Shown: one piece after another, positions 42,756 to 51,784 of the stretch
Numbering within the stretch: the stretch's first letter is position 1
How the letters are laid out: each line of letters opens with the position of its first letter
Assembly (NCBI GenBank): GCA_018650845.1
Contig: JABIFF010000016.1
Span: 150,571-214,570 of the forward strand
Source of the DNA: Chloroflexota bacterium
Lineage (GTDB): Bacteria > Chloroflexota > Dehalococcoidia > Lucifugimonadales > Lucifugimonadaceae
Reading direction: 5' to 3'
Length of the DNA: 64,000 bases
Position numbers and translations under genes: made by a program
Notes under the pieces: model-generated
Told to the model about the DNA's origin: nothing
The model's database searches: none
Seen by the model: the letters and a program-made list of their open reading frames with translations, nothing else

Positions 42756-43322
42756 TTACTTCTCGGCGCGGCCGGTGTAGGTACCGTCTGTGGAGTTGAC
42801 TACTATGCGATCGCCGGTCGATACGAACAGCGGCACGTTGAGAGTTAGGCCGGTTGTAGTTGTCGCAGGCTTAGTGGCACCGCTCTGGGTGTCGCCCTTA
42901 AGCCCGACTTCAGTCTGGCCAATTTCGAGCGTTACCGAAGGTGCTACTTCGCAAGACAACGGTACGCCCTCGTACATCATCACTTGGAGAGTGTCGCCCT
43001 CAGCGATGTACTTGAGTGCGTCACCCAATACATCTTCGGTGATGGCGAACTGGTCGAACGTTTCGGTGTTCATGAAGTTGTACATATCGCCATCTGGGTA
43101 GAGGTACTGCACAGTTGGGGTGTCGACTTCTGCACGGGTGAGCTTCTGGTTACCAGCAAGCTTTCGCTCGTAGACGTTTCCAGATTTGACCTGGCGAACT
43201 TTGAGAGTGAGCGTTGGTGGAGCCTTTGGAGCCTGACGGTGTTGCCAGTCGAGGATCTGGTAGACCTCATCATCGAGGATGATGGTCATATTTCGACGAA
43301 TTTCGCTTGAAGAGATTGTCAT
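42756..43322 (-). CDS. efp: Elongation factor P
   Basis: 188 residues, usual length. KOW-like N-domain with tip loop HRQAPKAPPTLTLKVRQ, where Lys33 is in the place of the modified residue; then OB domains ending TGDRIVVNSTDGTYTGRAEK, the EF-P signature. Relieves ribosome stalling at polyproline. No EpmA-like modification gene lies in this window. Confidence 0.96.
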   Translation of the reverse strand: MTISSSEIRRNMTIILDDEVYQILDWQHRQAPKAPPTLTLKVRQVKSGNVYERKLAGNQKLTRAEVDTPTVQYLYPDGDMYNFMNTETFDQFAITEDVLGDALKYIAEGDTLQVMMYEGVPLSCEVAPSVTLEIGQTEVGLKGDTQSGATKPATTTTGLTLNVPLFVSTGDRIVVNSTDGTYTGRAEK

Positions 43323-43395
43323 CGCAGTTCCTGAGTGTCCTTTGGGGCGAGCATGTTGGTCGAGTCGTGTATCAAATATACGGGATGATTCGGGA

Positions 43396-44481
43396 TTAGA
43401 AAGACATTTTAGCCGCGTGACTCATAACGCGAGCTTTGTCGTTCTCTAGTACGACAACGTCTTCAATACGAACGCCACCCCAGCCGGGGATGTAGATTCC
43501 AGGTTCGATGGTGAAGGGCATGCCGTTTTCGAGCTTGCCTTTTGCGTTGGGTCCGACTCCAGGGTGTTCGTGAACTTCGAGTCCGAGACCGTGACCCAGG
43601 CTGTGCCCAAAATCGTTCTCATGGCCTGCTTCGGTAATGATCTTACGGGCGATAGCGTCGCATTCTTCACCGGTCATGCCAGCTTCCACCATGTCGATGG
43701 CGGCGAGTTGGGCGGTGTGCACGATGTCGTAGACGCGCTTTACTTCGTCGTCGGCTTTACCGAGTACGACCGTGCGGGTTAGATCGGAGCAGTAGCCCTG
43801 ATAGCGAGCACCACAGTCGAAGACGATGGTCTGACCTTCGACCAGCTTGCTATCGCTAGTGGCGTGGTGAGGTCGTGCGGCGTTGGGTCCGATGGCGACA
43901 ATCGTTTCGAACGAAATCGATTCGGCTCCCTGTTCACGCACGGCTTTTTCGAATATCCACGCTGCTTCTTTTTCAGTCATTCCGACAGCGAGTTGAGCTG
44001 CTGTTTCTTCGAATGCCTTATCGCCAATATCGATGGCTTTTTGGAGCAGCTCCAGTTCGCCAGCGTCTTTGTAGGCTCGAAGGTCGACACCGATACCTGA
44101 GGTAGGTTTTAGCTTGGGGGTGGCGTCGTTTTCTTTGAGCGCTTTTTTAAAACGTTCGAGAGTGGCGACTGTCATATCGTCGGATTCAAATCCGAGTGTT
44201 TTTATCTCGAATTCTTTTACGAGGTTAGCTAGCCAATCGGATTTTCCACCGATGCGGTCTACACGCCAGCCGGGCGCTTGCTGCTGTGCCATCTCGGTAT
44301 AGCGGAAGTCGGTGCAGATTACCGCTTCGTTCTGGGTGACCAGTAGGTAGCCGGCGCTGCTGACGAAGCCTGAGACATATCGCCTGTTTTCACCGTTGCT
44401 GATGAAGATGGCGTCGAGTTCGTCTTTTGCAAGGCGTTCTCGAAGTTTCTGAACACGCGAAGGAAATCGGAAATCGCTCAA
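43396..44481 (-). CDS. pepQ: Xaa-Pro aminopeptidase / M24-family peptidase
   Basis: 361 residues. Metal ligands are visible: FDCGARYQGYCSDLTRTV (two Asp), GHSLGHGLGLEVHEHPGVG (His), TIEPGIYIPGWGGVRIEDVV (two Glu). The N-terminal creatinase-like domain precedes it. Cleaves dipeptides or peptides before Pro. Its neighbour efp, which also concerns proline, is a common association. Confidence 0.93.
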   Translation of the reverse strand: MSDFRFPSRVQKLRERLAKDELDAIFISNGENRRYVSGFVSSAGYLLVTQNEAVICTDFRYTEMAQQQAPGWRVDRIGGKSDWLANLVKEFEIKTLGFESDDMTVATLERFKKALKENDATPKLKPTSGIGVDLRAYKDAGELELLQKAIDIGDKAFEETAAQLAVGMTEKEAAWIFEKAVREQGAESISFETIVAIGPNAARPHHATSDSKLVEGQTIVFDCGARYQGYCSDLTRTVVLGKADDEVKRVYDIVHTAQLAAIDMVEAGMTGEECDAIARKIITEAGHENDFGHSLGHGLGLEVHEHPGVGPNAKGKLENGMPFTIEPGIYIPGWGGVRIEDVVVLENDKARVMSHAAKMSF

Positions 44482-44511
44482 TGCGAAATTTCTCCTGTAG
44501 TTATTGACTGA

Positions 44512-44952
44512 CTAGCTGTTGACGACTGACGCGAGATGGTCGAGGGCGTAAATGTACCCTGATGGACCGAATCCTGCCATCTGGCCGATTGCCTTACCGG
44601 CGAAAACAGATTCCTGTCGGAATTTTTCACGGGCGTGGATGTTAGATAGGTGCACTTCGATGAAGGGCAATCCTGAATCGAGAAGGGCGTCGAGGATCGA
44701 GTATCCGACCTGAGTTAGAGCGCCGGCGTTGATGATGACACCCTTTGCTCCGGACGACGATTCCTGAATGAAATCTACTATCGAACCTTCATGGTTCGAC
44801 TGGAAGAATTTTGTGCCGACTCCAAGTTCTGACGCCTTGGCTTCGATATCTTTCTGGATATCTGCCAACGTTTTTGTGCCGTAGAGCGACGCATCACGTT
44901 TGCCGAGATTGTTCAGATTAGGGCCGTTGATAACAAGAATCGTTGCTGGCAA
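44512..44952 (-). CDS. aroQ: Type II 3-dehydroquinate dehydratase
   Basis: 146 residues. INGPNLNNLGKRDASLYG with catalytic Tyr24, VIINAGALTQVGYSILDAL and EVHLSNIHAREKFRQES. Converts 3-dehydroquinate to 3-dehydroshikimate in aromatic amino-acid synthesis. The segment NAGALTQVGYS differs from the commoner NPGAYTHTS. It lies between xerC and pepQ. Confidence 0.95.
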   Translation of the reverse strand: MPATILVINGPNLNNLGKRDASLYGTKTLADIQKDIEAKASELGVGTKFFQSNHEGSIVDFIQESSSGAKGVIINAGALTQVGYSILDALLDSGLPFIEVHLSNIHAREKFRQESVFAGKAIGQMAGFGPSGYIYALDHLASVVNS

Positions 44953-45035
44953 TGTTTGCTCCCGAAGTTCGGGTGTTTTTCTGGATTAGGAACGTTGAGG
45001 GCGTTCGACCCTCGTGATTGATGCGGTTAAGCGTA

Positions 45036-46064
45036 CTACTTGGCGTCGGTAGATTGCTGCACGTTGGGTTCGTCTGAATCGCTGGAACCACTTGAACGCT
45101 TCGATTTACGTGCTCTCGGATGAGCGTTCAGATAGACCTTACGGGCCTGTTCGGCTGAGACGTGGGTGTAGATCTGGGTGGTTGCCGGACTGCTGTGGCC
45201 GAGTAGGTCTTGGACAACTCGTAGATCGGCGCCGCCATCGAGCAGGTGGGTGGCGAAGCTGTGCCTGAGCGAGTGGGTGTGGAAGTCGGGATCGAGACCA
45301 GCTGCTAGGGCGTATTTTTTTACGATGCGTTGAATGGATCGAGTCGAGAGCCGGCCGCCAGACTGATTCATCCAGATTGCAGAATCAGATCGTCGGGATG
45401 CGAACGTTGGTCGTACATCGTGAAGATATTTTTCTAACCAAGCGCCTGCTGTTGTACCGAATAGGGCAATTCTGGGTTTTGAGCCTTTACCGATGATTCT
45501 GGCTTCTTTGGTTTTTAGATCGACATCGGCTATATCCATAGCGTTTGCTTCGGATACGCGGAGTCCCGCACCGTAGAGCATTTCGAGAATTGCACGATCT
45601 CGGATACCGGCGTTGGTGGACGTGTTTGGTTCGTCTAGGAGGCGGTCGATCTCGTGGTTGGACGCTATCGCCGGGAGTTTCTTTTCTTTCTTGGGGCCGG
45701 TGACGAGGTCAATTTGGTCGAGTTCGAGATCGCTGTTTTGTCGCAGGAATCGAAAGAACGACTTGAGCGCAGAGAGTTTTCTAGAAACGCTGCTGCGGCT
45801 GTATTCGGCCGATATGAGCGATGCTAGGTAGCCTCTGAGCAGCAGCCGGTCTACGTTCTTGAGATTCGTGACAGTGCTCTCGTCGAGGAATTCGACGAGG
45901 GGGACGAGATCGTTGATGTAGTTCCGAACAGTGTGTTCGGATAACTGCTGCGTTGATGCGATGTGATCGGCGTAATCACGAATTAGAGACGGCAGGTCAG
46001 GGACGCTGGAACGAAGAAGAGCATCTTCCATTGCGGGCGACGGAAGTCGTTTGGCGGTGGTCAT
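45036..46064 (-). CDS. xerC: Tyrosine recombinase XerC/XerD
   Basis: 342 residues. N-terminal SAM-like core-binding domain (IRDYADHIASTQQLSEHTVRNYINDL), catalytic Arg in LYGAGLRVSEANAM, HTHSLRHSFATHLLDGGADLR (His-x-x-Arg), LLGHSS (His) and nucleophile Tyr in THVSAEQARKVY or the preceding IYTHV. Likely resolves chromosome dimers at dif. XerC or XerD cannot be told apart here. Confidence 0.92.
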   Translation of the reverse strand: MTTAKRLPSPAMEDALLRSSVPDLPSLIRDYADHIASTQQLSEHTVRNYINDLVPLVEFLDESTVTNLKNVDRLLLRGYLASLISAEYSRSSVSRKLSALKSFFRFLRQNSDLELDQIDLVTGPKKEKKLPAIASNHEIDRLLDEPNTSTNAGIRDRAILEMLYGAGLRVSEANAMDIADVDLKTKEARIIGKGSKPRIALFGTTAGAWLEKYLHDVRPTFASRRSDSAIWMNQSGGRLSTRSIQRIVKKYALAAGLDPDFHTHSLRHSFATHLLDGGADLRVVQDLLGHSSPATTQIYTHVSAEQARKVYLNAHPRARKSKRSSGSSDSDEPNVQQSTDAK

Positions 46065-46133
46065 ATTGATACCGCCAAACGGTGATTCATCGTTCGGTGA
46101 AGAAGGCGCGGAAGAAGATCGTAACCGAGCAGG

Positions 46134-48230
46134 TTAGGCCTTAGCTTTTGCTTTGGCCTTAGTCTTCTTGGCAGCTGCCTTTTTCTTAGGAGCTTTCTTG
46201 CGTGATGCGCGCTTGGCTTCAGCTTCTTCAGCTGCAGCGGCTGCGGCTTCGGGGTGCACAATTGAGCACTTCTCCATCGCAGTTTTCCAAGCGATCTCCC
46301 AGTTCTCTTTGACTTCACCTGTGGCGCGTTCGCCAGGGCGAGTTGAGATTGAGACACGGCATTCAGGGAATTTTCCGCACGACAAGAATTTGCCGTAGCG
46401 TCCGCTACGAATGACGAGAGGGTCTCCACCTTCGCACTTTTCATCGCTTTCCTGAACCAGCTTCTTACGATCGACTCGTTCTGCCTTTTCCATAGTTTCT
46501 TCGACCGATTTATCGAACGGTCCGAAGAACTCTTTCAGCATTTCAACCCAATCTTGATCACCCTCGGCAACGGAGTCGAGTTTCGCTTCCATTCCAGCGG
46601 TGAAGCCCATGTCCATGATGTTTGAGAAGTGCTCTGTGAGCAGATCTGAAACAGCGGAACCGAGCGGAGTTGGCTTGAATCGTGACTTTTCACGGTCGAC
46701 GTACTGCCTTCGTTCGATTGTGCCAACAATCGATGCGTACGTGCTAGGTCGGCCAATTCCCTGTTCTTCCAAAAATCGAATCAGGTTGGCTTCTGTATAT
46801 CGTGGTGGCGGCTGTGTGAACTTCTGATCGGCATTGACGGTCTGCTTCTTGAGATCGTCGCCTTCGTTCATGGCAGGCAGTTGTTTGCTGTCATCGTCTT
46901 CGGCATCTTCATCTTTGGTTTCGATGTAGAGCTTTCGGAAGCCATCAAATTTGATAACCGATCCAGTTGCACGAACGGTGTATTCATTGCCGTTGGGTGC
47001 GGCTGCAGTGATGTCGACACCTGTGTTGTCGACAATTGCATCGGCCATCTGGGAAGCGATAGTTCGCTTCCAGATCATCGTGTAGAGACGCAGCTGTTCG
47101 CTCGAAAGGAACTGAGCAATCTTTTCAGGAGTGTTGGAAGCAGATGTAGGACGGACAGCTTCGTGAGCTTCTTGAGCCGACTTGCTGCGTGTCTTGTACT
47201 TCTTTGGACCAGTTGAATATTCGTCGCCGTAAGTTGACTTGATGAACGATTGCGCTTCATCCAGTGCATTCTGGGCGAGGTTCACGGAGTCGGTACGCAT
47301 GTAGGTGATGAGGCCTACAGGTTCGCCACTTCCCAGTTCCATGCCTTCGTAAAGGTCTTGGGCGATTCGCATTGTGCGCTGGGCGCTGTAGCGGAACGAT
47401 CGTGCAGCCTGCTGCTGGAGCGTGCTGGTGGTGAACGGTGGTCGTGGTCGCTGCTTGGCTTCTTTTCGCGTGACTTTCGAAACGGTGTAGTTGCCGTCGT
47501 TCAAGTCCTTTTTGATCGCCATTGCAGTCGTCTCGTTGTCGACGACGGGCTTGCCTTTTTGACCGGGTACCGCAGTTAGGTTTGCGTTAAATGTGAACTT
47601 GCGAGCGCCGACTTCAGTTTCAAGGTCGACTGTTATTACCCAGAATTCTTCTGGCTTGAACGCTTCGATTTCACGTTCTCGGTCGACGATGATTCTGAGT
47701 GCAACTGACTGCACTCGACCAGCGGACAGGCCTCGGCGGACTTTGCTCCAGAGAACGGGGCTGAGCTTGTAGCCAACGATTCGGTCGAGAATTCGACGGG
47801 CTTGCTGGGCGTTGACCAGTTCCATGTCGATATCACGTGGGTTGGAAAATGCTTCTTCAACTGCATCATTGGTGATTTCGTGGAAGACCACCCGTTTTAG
47901 GTTCTTCGCCTTGCCGAGATCGGCAGCTTCAACGAGGTGCCACGAAATTGCTTCGCCTTCACGATCCGGGTCAGTTGCGAGGTATACAGAATCGGCTTGT
48001 TTTGCCGCTTTCTTGATTTCGCCGATAAGGGTGGCTCGGCCACGTACGTTTACGTAGCTTGGCTCGAATGTCATATTCTCGACATCGACACCTAGCGAGC
48101 TTTTTGGAAGATCTCGGACGTGGCCCATTGAAGCCTTGACGACGTATTTGTCGCCAAGAAATCGGCCTACGGTTCGGGCCTTCGCCGGTGATTCGACGAT
48201 GACAAGGTCACGCTTTGACGTTTTCGCCAA
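46134..48230 (-). CDS. topA: DNA topoisomerase I
   Basis: 698 residues. TOPRIM domain LVIVESPAKARTVGRFLG and LATDPDREGEAISWHLVE; active-site Tyr in GLITYMRTDSVNLA. Only one zinc-ribbon remnant is seen near residue 597 (KCEGGDPLVIRSGRYGKFLSCGKFPEC), which shows three Cys rather than four. The tail is Lys/Ala-rich (about residues 675-698). Relaxes negative supercoils. Confidence 0.97.
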   Translation of the reverse strand: MAKTSKRDLVIVESPAKARTVGRFLGDKYVVKASMGHVRDLPKSSLGVDVENMTFEPSYVNVRGRATLIGEIKKAAKQADSVYLATDPDREGEAISWHLVEAADLGKAKNLKRVVFHEITNDAVEEAFSNPRDIDMELVNAQQARRILDRIVGYKLSPVLWSKVRRGLSAGRVQSVALRIIVDREREIEAFKPEEFWVITVDLETEVGARKFTFNANLTAVPGQKGKPVVDNETTAMAIKKDLNDGNYTVSKVTRKEAKQRPRPPFTTSTLQQQAARSFRYSAQRTMRIAQDLYEGMELGSGEPVGLITYMRTDSVNLAQNALDEAQSFIKSTYGDEYSTGPKKYKTRSKSAQEAHEAVRPTSASNTPEKIAQFLSSEQLRLYTMIWKRTIASQMADAIVDNTGVDITAAAPNGNEYTVRATGSVIKFDGFRKLYIETKDEDAEDDDSKQLPAMNEGDDLKKQTVNADQKFTQPPPRYTEANLIRFLEEQGIGRPSTYASIVGTIERRQYVDREKSRFKPTPLGSAVSDLLTEHFSNIMDMGFTAGMEAKLDSVAEGDQDWVEMLKEFFGPFDKSVEETMEKAERVDRKKLVQESDEKCEGGDPLVIRSGRYGKFLSCGKFPECRVSISTRPGERATGEVKENWEIAWKTAMEKCSIVHPEAAAAAAEEAEAKRASRKKAPKKKAAAKKTKAKAKAKA

Positions 48231-48264
48231 CTGTTTATTCCTTCAATTCGGTAACTGCCACATA

Positions 48265-49443
48265 TCATGGTGACACCACCGGACGTTCTCTATCGGCTAT
48301 GAATTGCATCGAGCCAACCTGCCGGGCAGTACCCTGCAGTTCCAACATCACTAAAACGGAGCTTACGGCAGCGGGTGCCTCGCCCAGCGCTCTGGTGATG
48401 TCGTCGACGTGAATCGGTTCACTTGATTTCTCAAGAATATCGACAACACGACGTTCGATACTTAATACATTGTTCTCACGCGCGAGGTTGTCAAGCGCGT
48501 TTTTGCCAGACTCGCCACTTTTATTTGATGAAGTAGCAGTTTCTGGTTGATCGACGTGAGATTGTACAGATGTTCGTTCGATGTTGAGTTCTTCGAGGAT
48601 ATCGTCGGCGGTAGTTGTTAGCTTTGCACCCTGCTGGATGAGCCAGTTTGTGCCTTTGCTTTTTTCACTGAGGGCACTTCCGGGGACTGCGAAGACGTCG
48701 CGATCTTGTTCGAGTGCCCAGTTGACGGTGAGCATGGCTCCGCTTTTGAAAGCCGCTTCGACTACGAGCACGCCGTGGCATAGGCCGCTGATGACTCGAT
48801 TCCGACGTGGGAAGTGCTGCGGGAGCGCGCTTACGCCTGGAGGATATTCGGTGAAGAGAGCGCCGTTTTCGACGATTTTCTCGGCCATCGGAATGTTTCG
48901 CTGGGGATAGATGCGGTCGAGCCCTGATCCGAGGATTGCCATGGTGCGACCACCCGCTTCAAGCGCTGCGCGGTGGGCGGCTGTATCGATGCCGCGGGCG
49001 AGTCCTGAGACTACTGTTACGCCGGCGCGAGCGAGGTCGTACGAAAGGCGGCGGGTCATTTCGAGTCCGTAGGGCGTTGCGTCTCTAGAGCCGACAATTG
49101 CGATCGCTGGTTCATCGGCCGCGAGCATTTGTCCTTTTACATAAATAACGCTGGGGGCTGCCGGTGTTTCTGCGAGCTGCGACGGGTAGTCAGGGTGGCG
49201 GAGGTGGAGCGGGGTGATGCCCAGAAGATCGATTTCACCGAATATCTCATCCGGCTCGTTTTCATCACGGAATCGTTCGGTTTCGCCTGCAACTTTACGC
49301 GGAACACCGGCTGCCACGAGATCGGAGAGCGATGATCGCCAGGCGGTTTCGAGATCACCAAACCGCGCTTCGAGTTTGGCGAATGTTACGGGGCCGATTC
49401 CTGATATTTGGTGGAAGGCTACCCAGTACTTCAAGTCATTCAT
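48265..49443 (-). CDS. dprA: DNA processing protein DprA/Smf
   Basis: 392 residues. The Rossmann-like core has AIVGSRDATPYGLEMTRRL, VSGLARGIDTAAHRAALEAGG, TMAILGSGLDRIYPQRN and HFPRRNRVISGL; a C-terminal winged-helix domain follows. Loads RecA on incoming ssDNA during transformation. First gene of the minus-strand run dprA-topA-xerC-aroQ-pepQ-efp-xseA-xseB-purN-like, 34 bases before topA. Confidence 0.95.
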   Translation of the reverse strand: MNDLKYWVAFHQISGIGPVTFAKLEARFGDLETAWRSSLSDLVAAGVPRKVAGETERFRDENEPDEIFGEIDLLGITPLHLRHPDYPSQLAETPAAPSVIYVKGQMLAADEPAIAIVGSRDATPYGLEMTRRLSYDLARAGVTVVSGLARGIDTAAHRAALEAGGRTMAILGSGLDRIYPQRNIPMAEKIVENGALFTEYPPGVSALPQHFPRRNRVISGLCHGVLVVEAAFKSGAMLTVNWALEQDRDVFAVPGSALSEKSKGTNWLIQQGAKLTTTADDILEELNIERTSVQSHVDQPETATSSNKSGESGKNALDNLARENNVLSIERRVVDILEKSSEPIHVDDITRALGEAPAAVSSVLVMLELQGTARQVGSMQFIADRERPVVSP

Positions 49444-49620
49444 GCGGCGAATAATGACTTAAATCATAGTGTTCTGGCAAGTGCACGTGTCATATGCGGG
49501 CGAGGTTGGGCGGTGAGTGATGTGAATCTGTACCCGATTCAGAATCATGGACAGGAGTGCGATGCTGTTGTGTGCCGTCTAGATTTCGAGATGGGTTCGT
49601 CGAATGCTCCTGATCACGTT

Positions 49621-49646
49621 GATCCTGAATCGAGTTCAGAATGACG
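49621..49646 (-). repeat. Dispersed palindromic repeat, family 1
   Basis: GATCCTGAATCGAG and TTCAGAATGACG, same unit as at 29418 and 30997. Confidence 0.8.
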
Positions 49647-49673
49647 GGGTCGTTGGAGGTGGTCCGTTCGGGT

Positions 49674-49695
49674 CCCCCTTCTTCCAAGAAGGGGG
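49674..49695. repeat. Perfect hairpin CCCCCTTCTT/AAGAAGGGGG
   Basis: Ten-base arms around CC, resembling the hairpin at 15005 in plan. No T run; it could be a repeat or a processing/termination hairpin downstream of the tRNA genes. Confidence 0.55.
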
Positions 49696-49767
49696 TGGGT
49701 AGATTGCGGCGAGCGACCAAGTCACGATGGTGACGCCCGGCGCTGGAACGCATATGCGCAAGCAATA

Positions 49768-49857
49768 TGGCGGAGAGGACAGGATTCGAACCTGCGGTGG
49801 ATTTGCACCCACACACGCTTTCCAGGCGTGCCCATTAAACCGCTCTGGCACCTCTCC
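49768..49857 (-). tRNA. tRNA-Ser (anticodon GGA)
   Basis: Class II tRNA on the minus strand. Acceptor arms GGAGAGG (5' end at 49857) and CCTCTCC pair; G discriminator and an encoded CCA (49768-49770). The anticodon loop is CTGGAAA, giving GGA for UCC/UCU codons, with a long variable arm and TTCGAATCC T-loop. About 80 bases separate it from the second serine tRNA. Confidence 0.95.
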
Positions 49858-49938
49858 GCGGCAGCAACTTCAGCCGGCACGAATGCCGGTTGGTGCTCAT
49901 CGTTGTTGGAAGGCGGCGGACCAACTCCGATGTAAATA

Positions 49939-50028
49939 TGGCGGAGAGAGCGGGATTCGAACCCGCGATATGCGGATGCATATACCGGTTTTCGAGACCG
50001 GCGCCTTCAGCCACTCAGCCATCTCTCC
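49939..50028 (-). tRNA. tRNA-Ser (anticodon CGA)
   Basis: Class II tRNA, 5' GGAGAGATGGCTGAGTGG, anticodon loop CTCGAAA (CGA, reads UCG), long variable arm, T-loop TTCGAATCC, discriminator G and encoded CCA (49939-49941). TATAGT about 10 bases upstream could be the -10 of a shared promoter for both tRNAs. Confidence 0.95.
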
Positions 50029-50132
50029 GAACTCATCAACTATAGCAATCGTTACGGTAGTTTCGGCTACAGATTTGGCGAGAATATGATGAATTTAGTT
50101 TTCGTATTCGCAAGTACAGGTATCAGGAATTG

Positions 50133-50162
50133 TTGACTGCAAAGAGCGGAAATCCATACGAT
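50133..50162 (+). promoter_or_regulatory. Putative glmU promoter
   Basis: TTGACT (50133-50138), 18 bases, TACGAT (50157-50162). Predicted start near 50169 leaves a leader of about 134 bases. Confidence 0.5.
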
Positions 50163-50302
50163 TGTTCGTATTGTCGACCCAACTCAATTCCTCTCCGTAC
50201 GGCTCGGAACTATTCCCGGGCAATTTTTGCGGATTCGATTCCGCGGGATTGAGGCACGCTAATTTTGGACATTCATCGATGTATTCAAAGTGTGGTCTTT
50301 AG

Positions 50303-51646
50303 ATGACCACTGCAGGAATAATTCTCGCTGCCGGTAAAGGTATGCGAATGAAATCGAGCTTGAGCAAACCGCTGCACAAGGTAGCCGGTGTTGCTCTGGT
50401 GGGGCATGCTGTGCGGATAATGCGCATAGCGGGTGTGGAAGACATCACTGTGGTGGTTTCGAGCGATATTGCTGATTCGGCCGAGCTAAAGGACGCACTT
50501 CTTCCAAACGTTTCCATCGCGGTGCAAGCAGATCAGCTCGGGACCGCCGATGCTATGAGATCTGCGAAGTCGACGGTGATGAGTGCCGATTCGGTAGTAG
50601 TTGCTCCAGCTGACATGATCCTTGTCACCGACGGGATCGTCGAGCAGATGATCAAACTACACAACGAGTCTGGATCACAGGCGACGGTATTAGGCGCAAT
50701 GGTTGACGATGCTTCGGGGCTAGGACGAATCAAACTTGATGACTCCGGACAACCTTCTGCGATAGTTGAGGATCACGAAGCTGATGATGAATTGCTGCAG
50801 AGCAATTTGATCAACACTGCGTGGTACTGCTTCGACAATCGGTGGATTTGGGATGTGCTCGATTCTGTCGAGCCTGCCGACACGGGTGAGGTTTATTTGC
50901 CTCGAGTTATCGAAAGTGCTTCTGCCAATGGGTTAGCTCGGGTAGTCGTTTCTGAGGATAGTGAGACGGGCATGGGTGTGAATGACCGTATTCAGCTGTC
51001 GAAAGTCGAAGCTGTTGTGCGAAGGCGTACGAATGAAGCGCACATGGGCAGTGGTGTCACATTTCAAGATCCCGCCACTACTTATATCGACGTTGATGTA
51101 ACGATTGGGGCGGATACGGTTATCGGAGCAGGGAGCCATATAGGCACTCGGTCGGTAATAGGAACGGGCGTGACTATCGGTCCGAATACGCATATCACTT
51201 CGAGCACAATTGGCGATGGGGCAAGTATCGACGGGGCGCGTGTGTTCGATTCTGTTGTAGGTGCGGGGGCTTCTGTCGGTTCGAATTCCTTGCTGCGCGC
51301 TGGGGCGGAACTGATGCCTAATGCGAAGGTTGGGAATCTGGCAGAGATAAAGAATTCGGTAATTGGATCGGGATCGCATGTTTCGCATTTCAGCTACGTA
51401 GGAGATGCGACTCTTGGCGAGAACGTGAATATTGGCGCTGGAACTATTACTTGTAATTACGATGGTACGGACAAGCACCCTACGGTGATCGAAGACGGCG
51501 CACTGATCGGATCGAGCACGATGTTGGTTGCGCCCGTAACAGTGGGCAAGGCTGCGCGAACTGGCGCCGGATCTGTTGTGAGAAATGACGTGGTGGCAGG
51601 TGACACAGTAGCTGGTGTACCTGCAAAATCTATAAAGTCGAAGTGA
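50303..51646 (+). CDS. glmU: Bifunctional GlmU (GlcN-1-P acetyltransferase / GlcNAc-1-P uridyltransferase)
   Basis: 447 residues. N-terminal pyrophosphorylase: GIILAAGKGMRMKSSLSKPLHKVAG, QADQLGTADAM, NTAWYCFDN. C-terminal left-handed beta-helix with hexapeptides (IGADTVIGAG, IGTRSVIGTG) and KNSVIGSGSHVSHFSYVGD and GAGTITCNYDGTDKH, the acetyltransferase signature. Makes UDP-GlcNAc for cell-wall and glycan synthesis. Confidence 0.97.
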   Translation: MTTAGIILAAGKGMRMKSSLSKPLHKVAGVALVGHAVRIMRIAGVEDITVVVSSDIADSAELKDALLPNVSIAVQADQLGTADAMRSAKSTVMSADSVVVAPADMILVTDGIVEQMIKLHNESGSQATVLGAMVDDASGLGRIKLDDSGQPSAIVEDHEADDELLQSNLINTAWYCFDNRWIWDVLDSVEPADTGEVYLPRVIESASANGLARVVVSEDSETGMGVNDRIQLSKVEAVVRRRTNEAHMGSGVTFQDPATTYIDVDVTIGADTVIGAGSHIGTRSVIGTGVTIGPNTHITSSTIGDGASIDGARVFDSVVGAGASVGSNSLLRAGAELMPNAKVGNLAEIKNSVIGSGSHVSHFSYVGDATLGENVNIGAGTITCNYDGTDKHPTVIEDGALIGSSTMLVAPVTVGKAARTGAGSVVRNDVVAGDTVAGVPAKSIKSK

Positions 51647-51697
51647 ACGCTTGGTGTCCCGTACTATTAACGGGATTGAAATCCTAAGGCCTAAGGA

Positions 51698-51784
51698 ATG
51701 ATGAGAAATACAGAAGACCCCGATAGTACGGGGCAACCTCCAGATACGACCCGGCAGACGATTGAGTTTGAGGTAGGCGCATAG
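51698..51784 (+). CDS. Possible 28-residue protein coupled to the CNNM gene
   Basis: From ATG 51698 (second ATG 51701) after AAGGA: 28 codons including MMRNTEDPDSTGQPPDTTRQ, then TAG at 51782-51784. The last G is the first base of the downstream GTG start, so translation is coupled. Composition is polar with no hydrophobic segment. It might be a leader peptide or a small protein. Confidence 0.5.
   Translation: MMRNTEDPDSTGQPPDTTRQTIEFEVGA

Larger units (their letters stand above)
49444..49767. other. Intergenic region with repeats, upstream of dprA and downstream of the tRNAs
   Basis: 324 bases. It holds a partial family 1 element near 49530-49550, a full one at 49621-49646 and a perfect hairpin at 49674-49695. 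A TATGAT before dprA could be a -10 box. No gene is visible. Confidence 0.6.

Noticed and set aside
46061-46444. Minus-strand frame of 127 codons overlapping the end of topA
   Set aside because: Out of frame with topA, which shows complete motifs and a normal C-terminal tail; low-complexity shadow.
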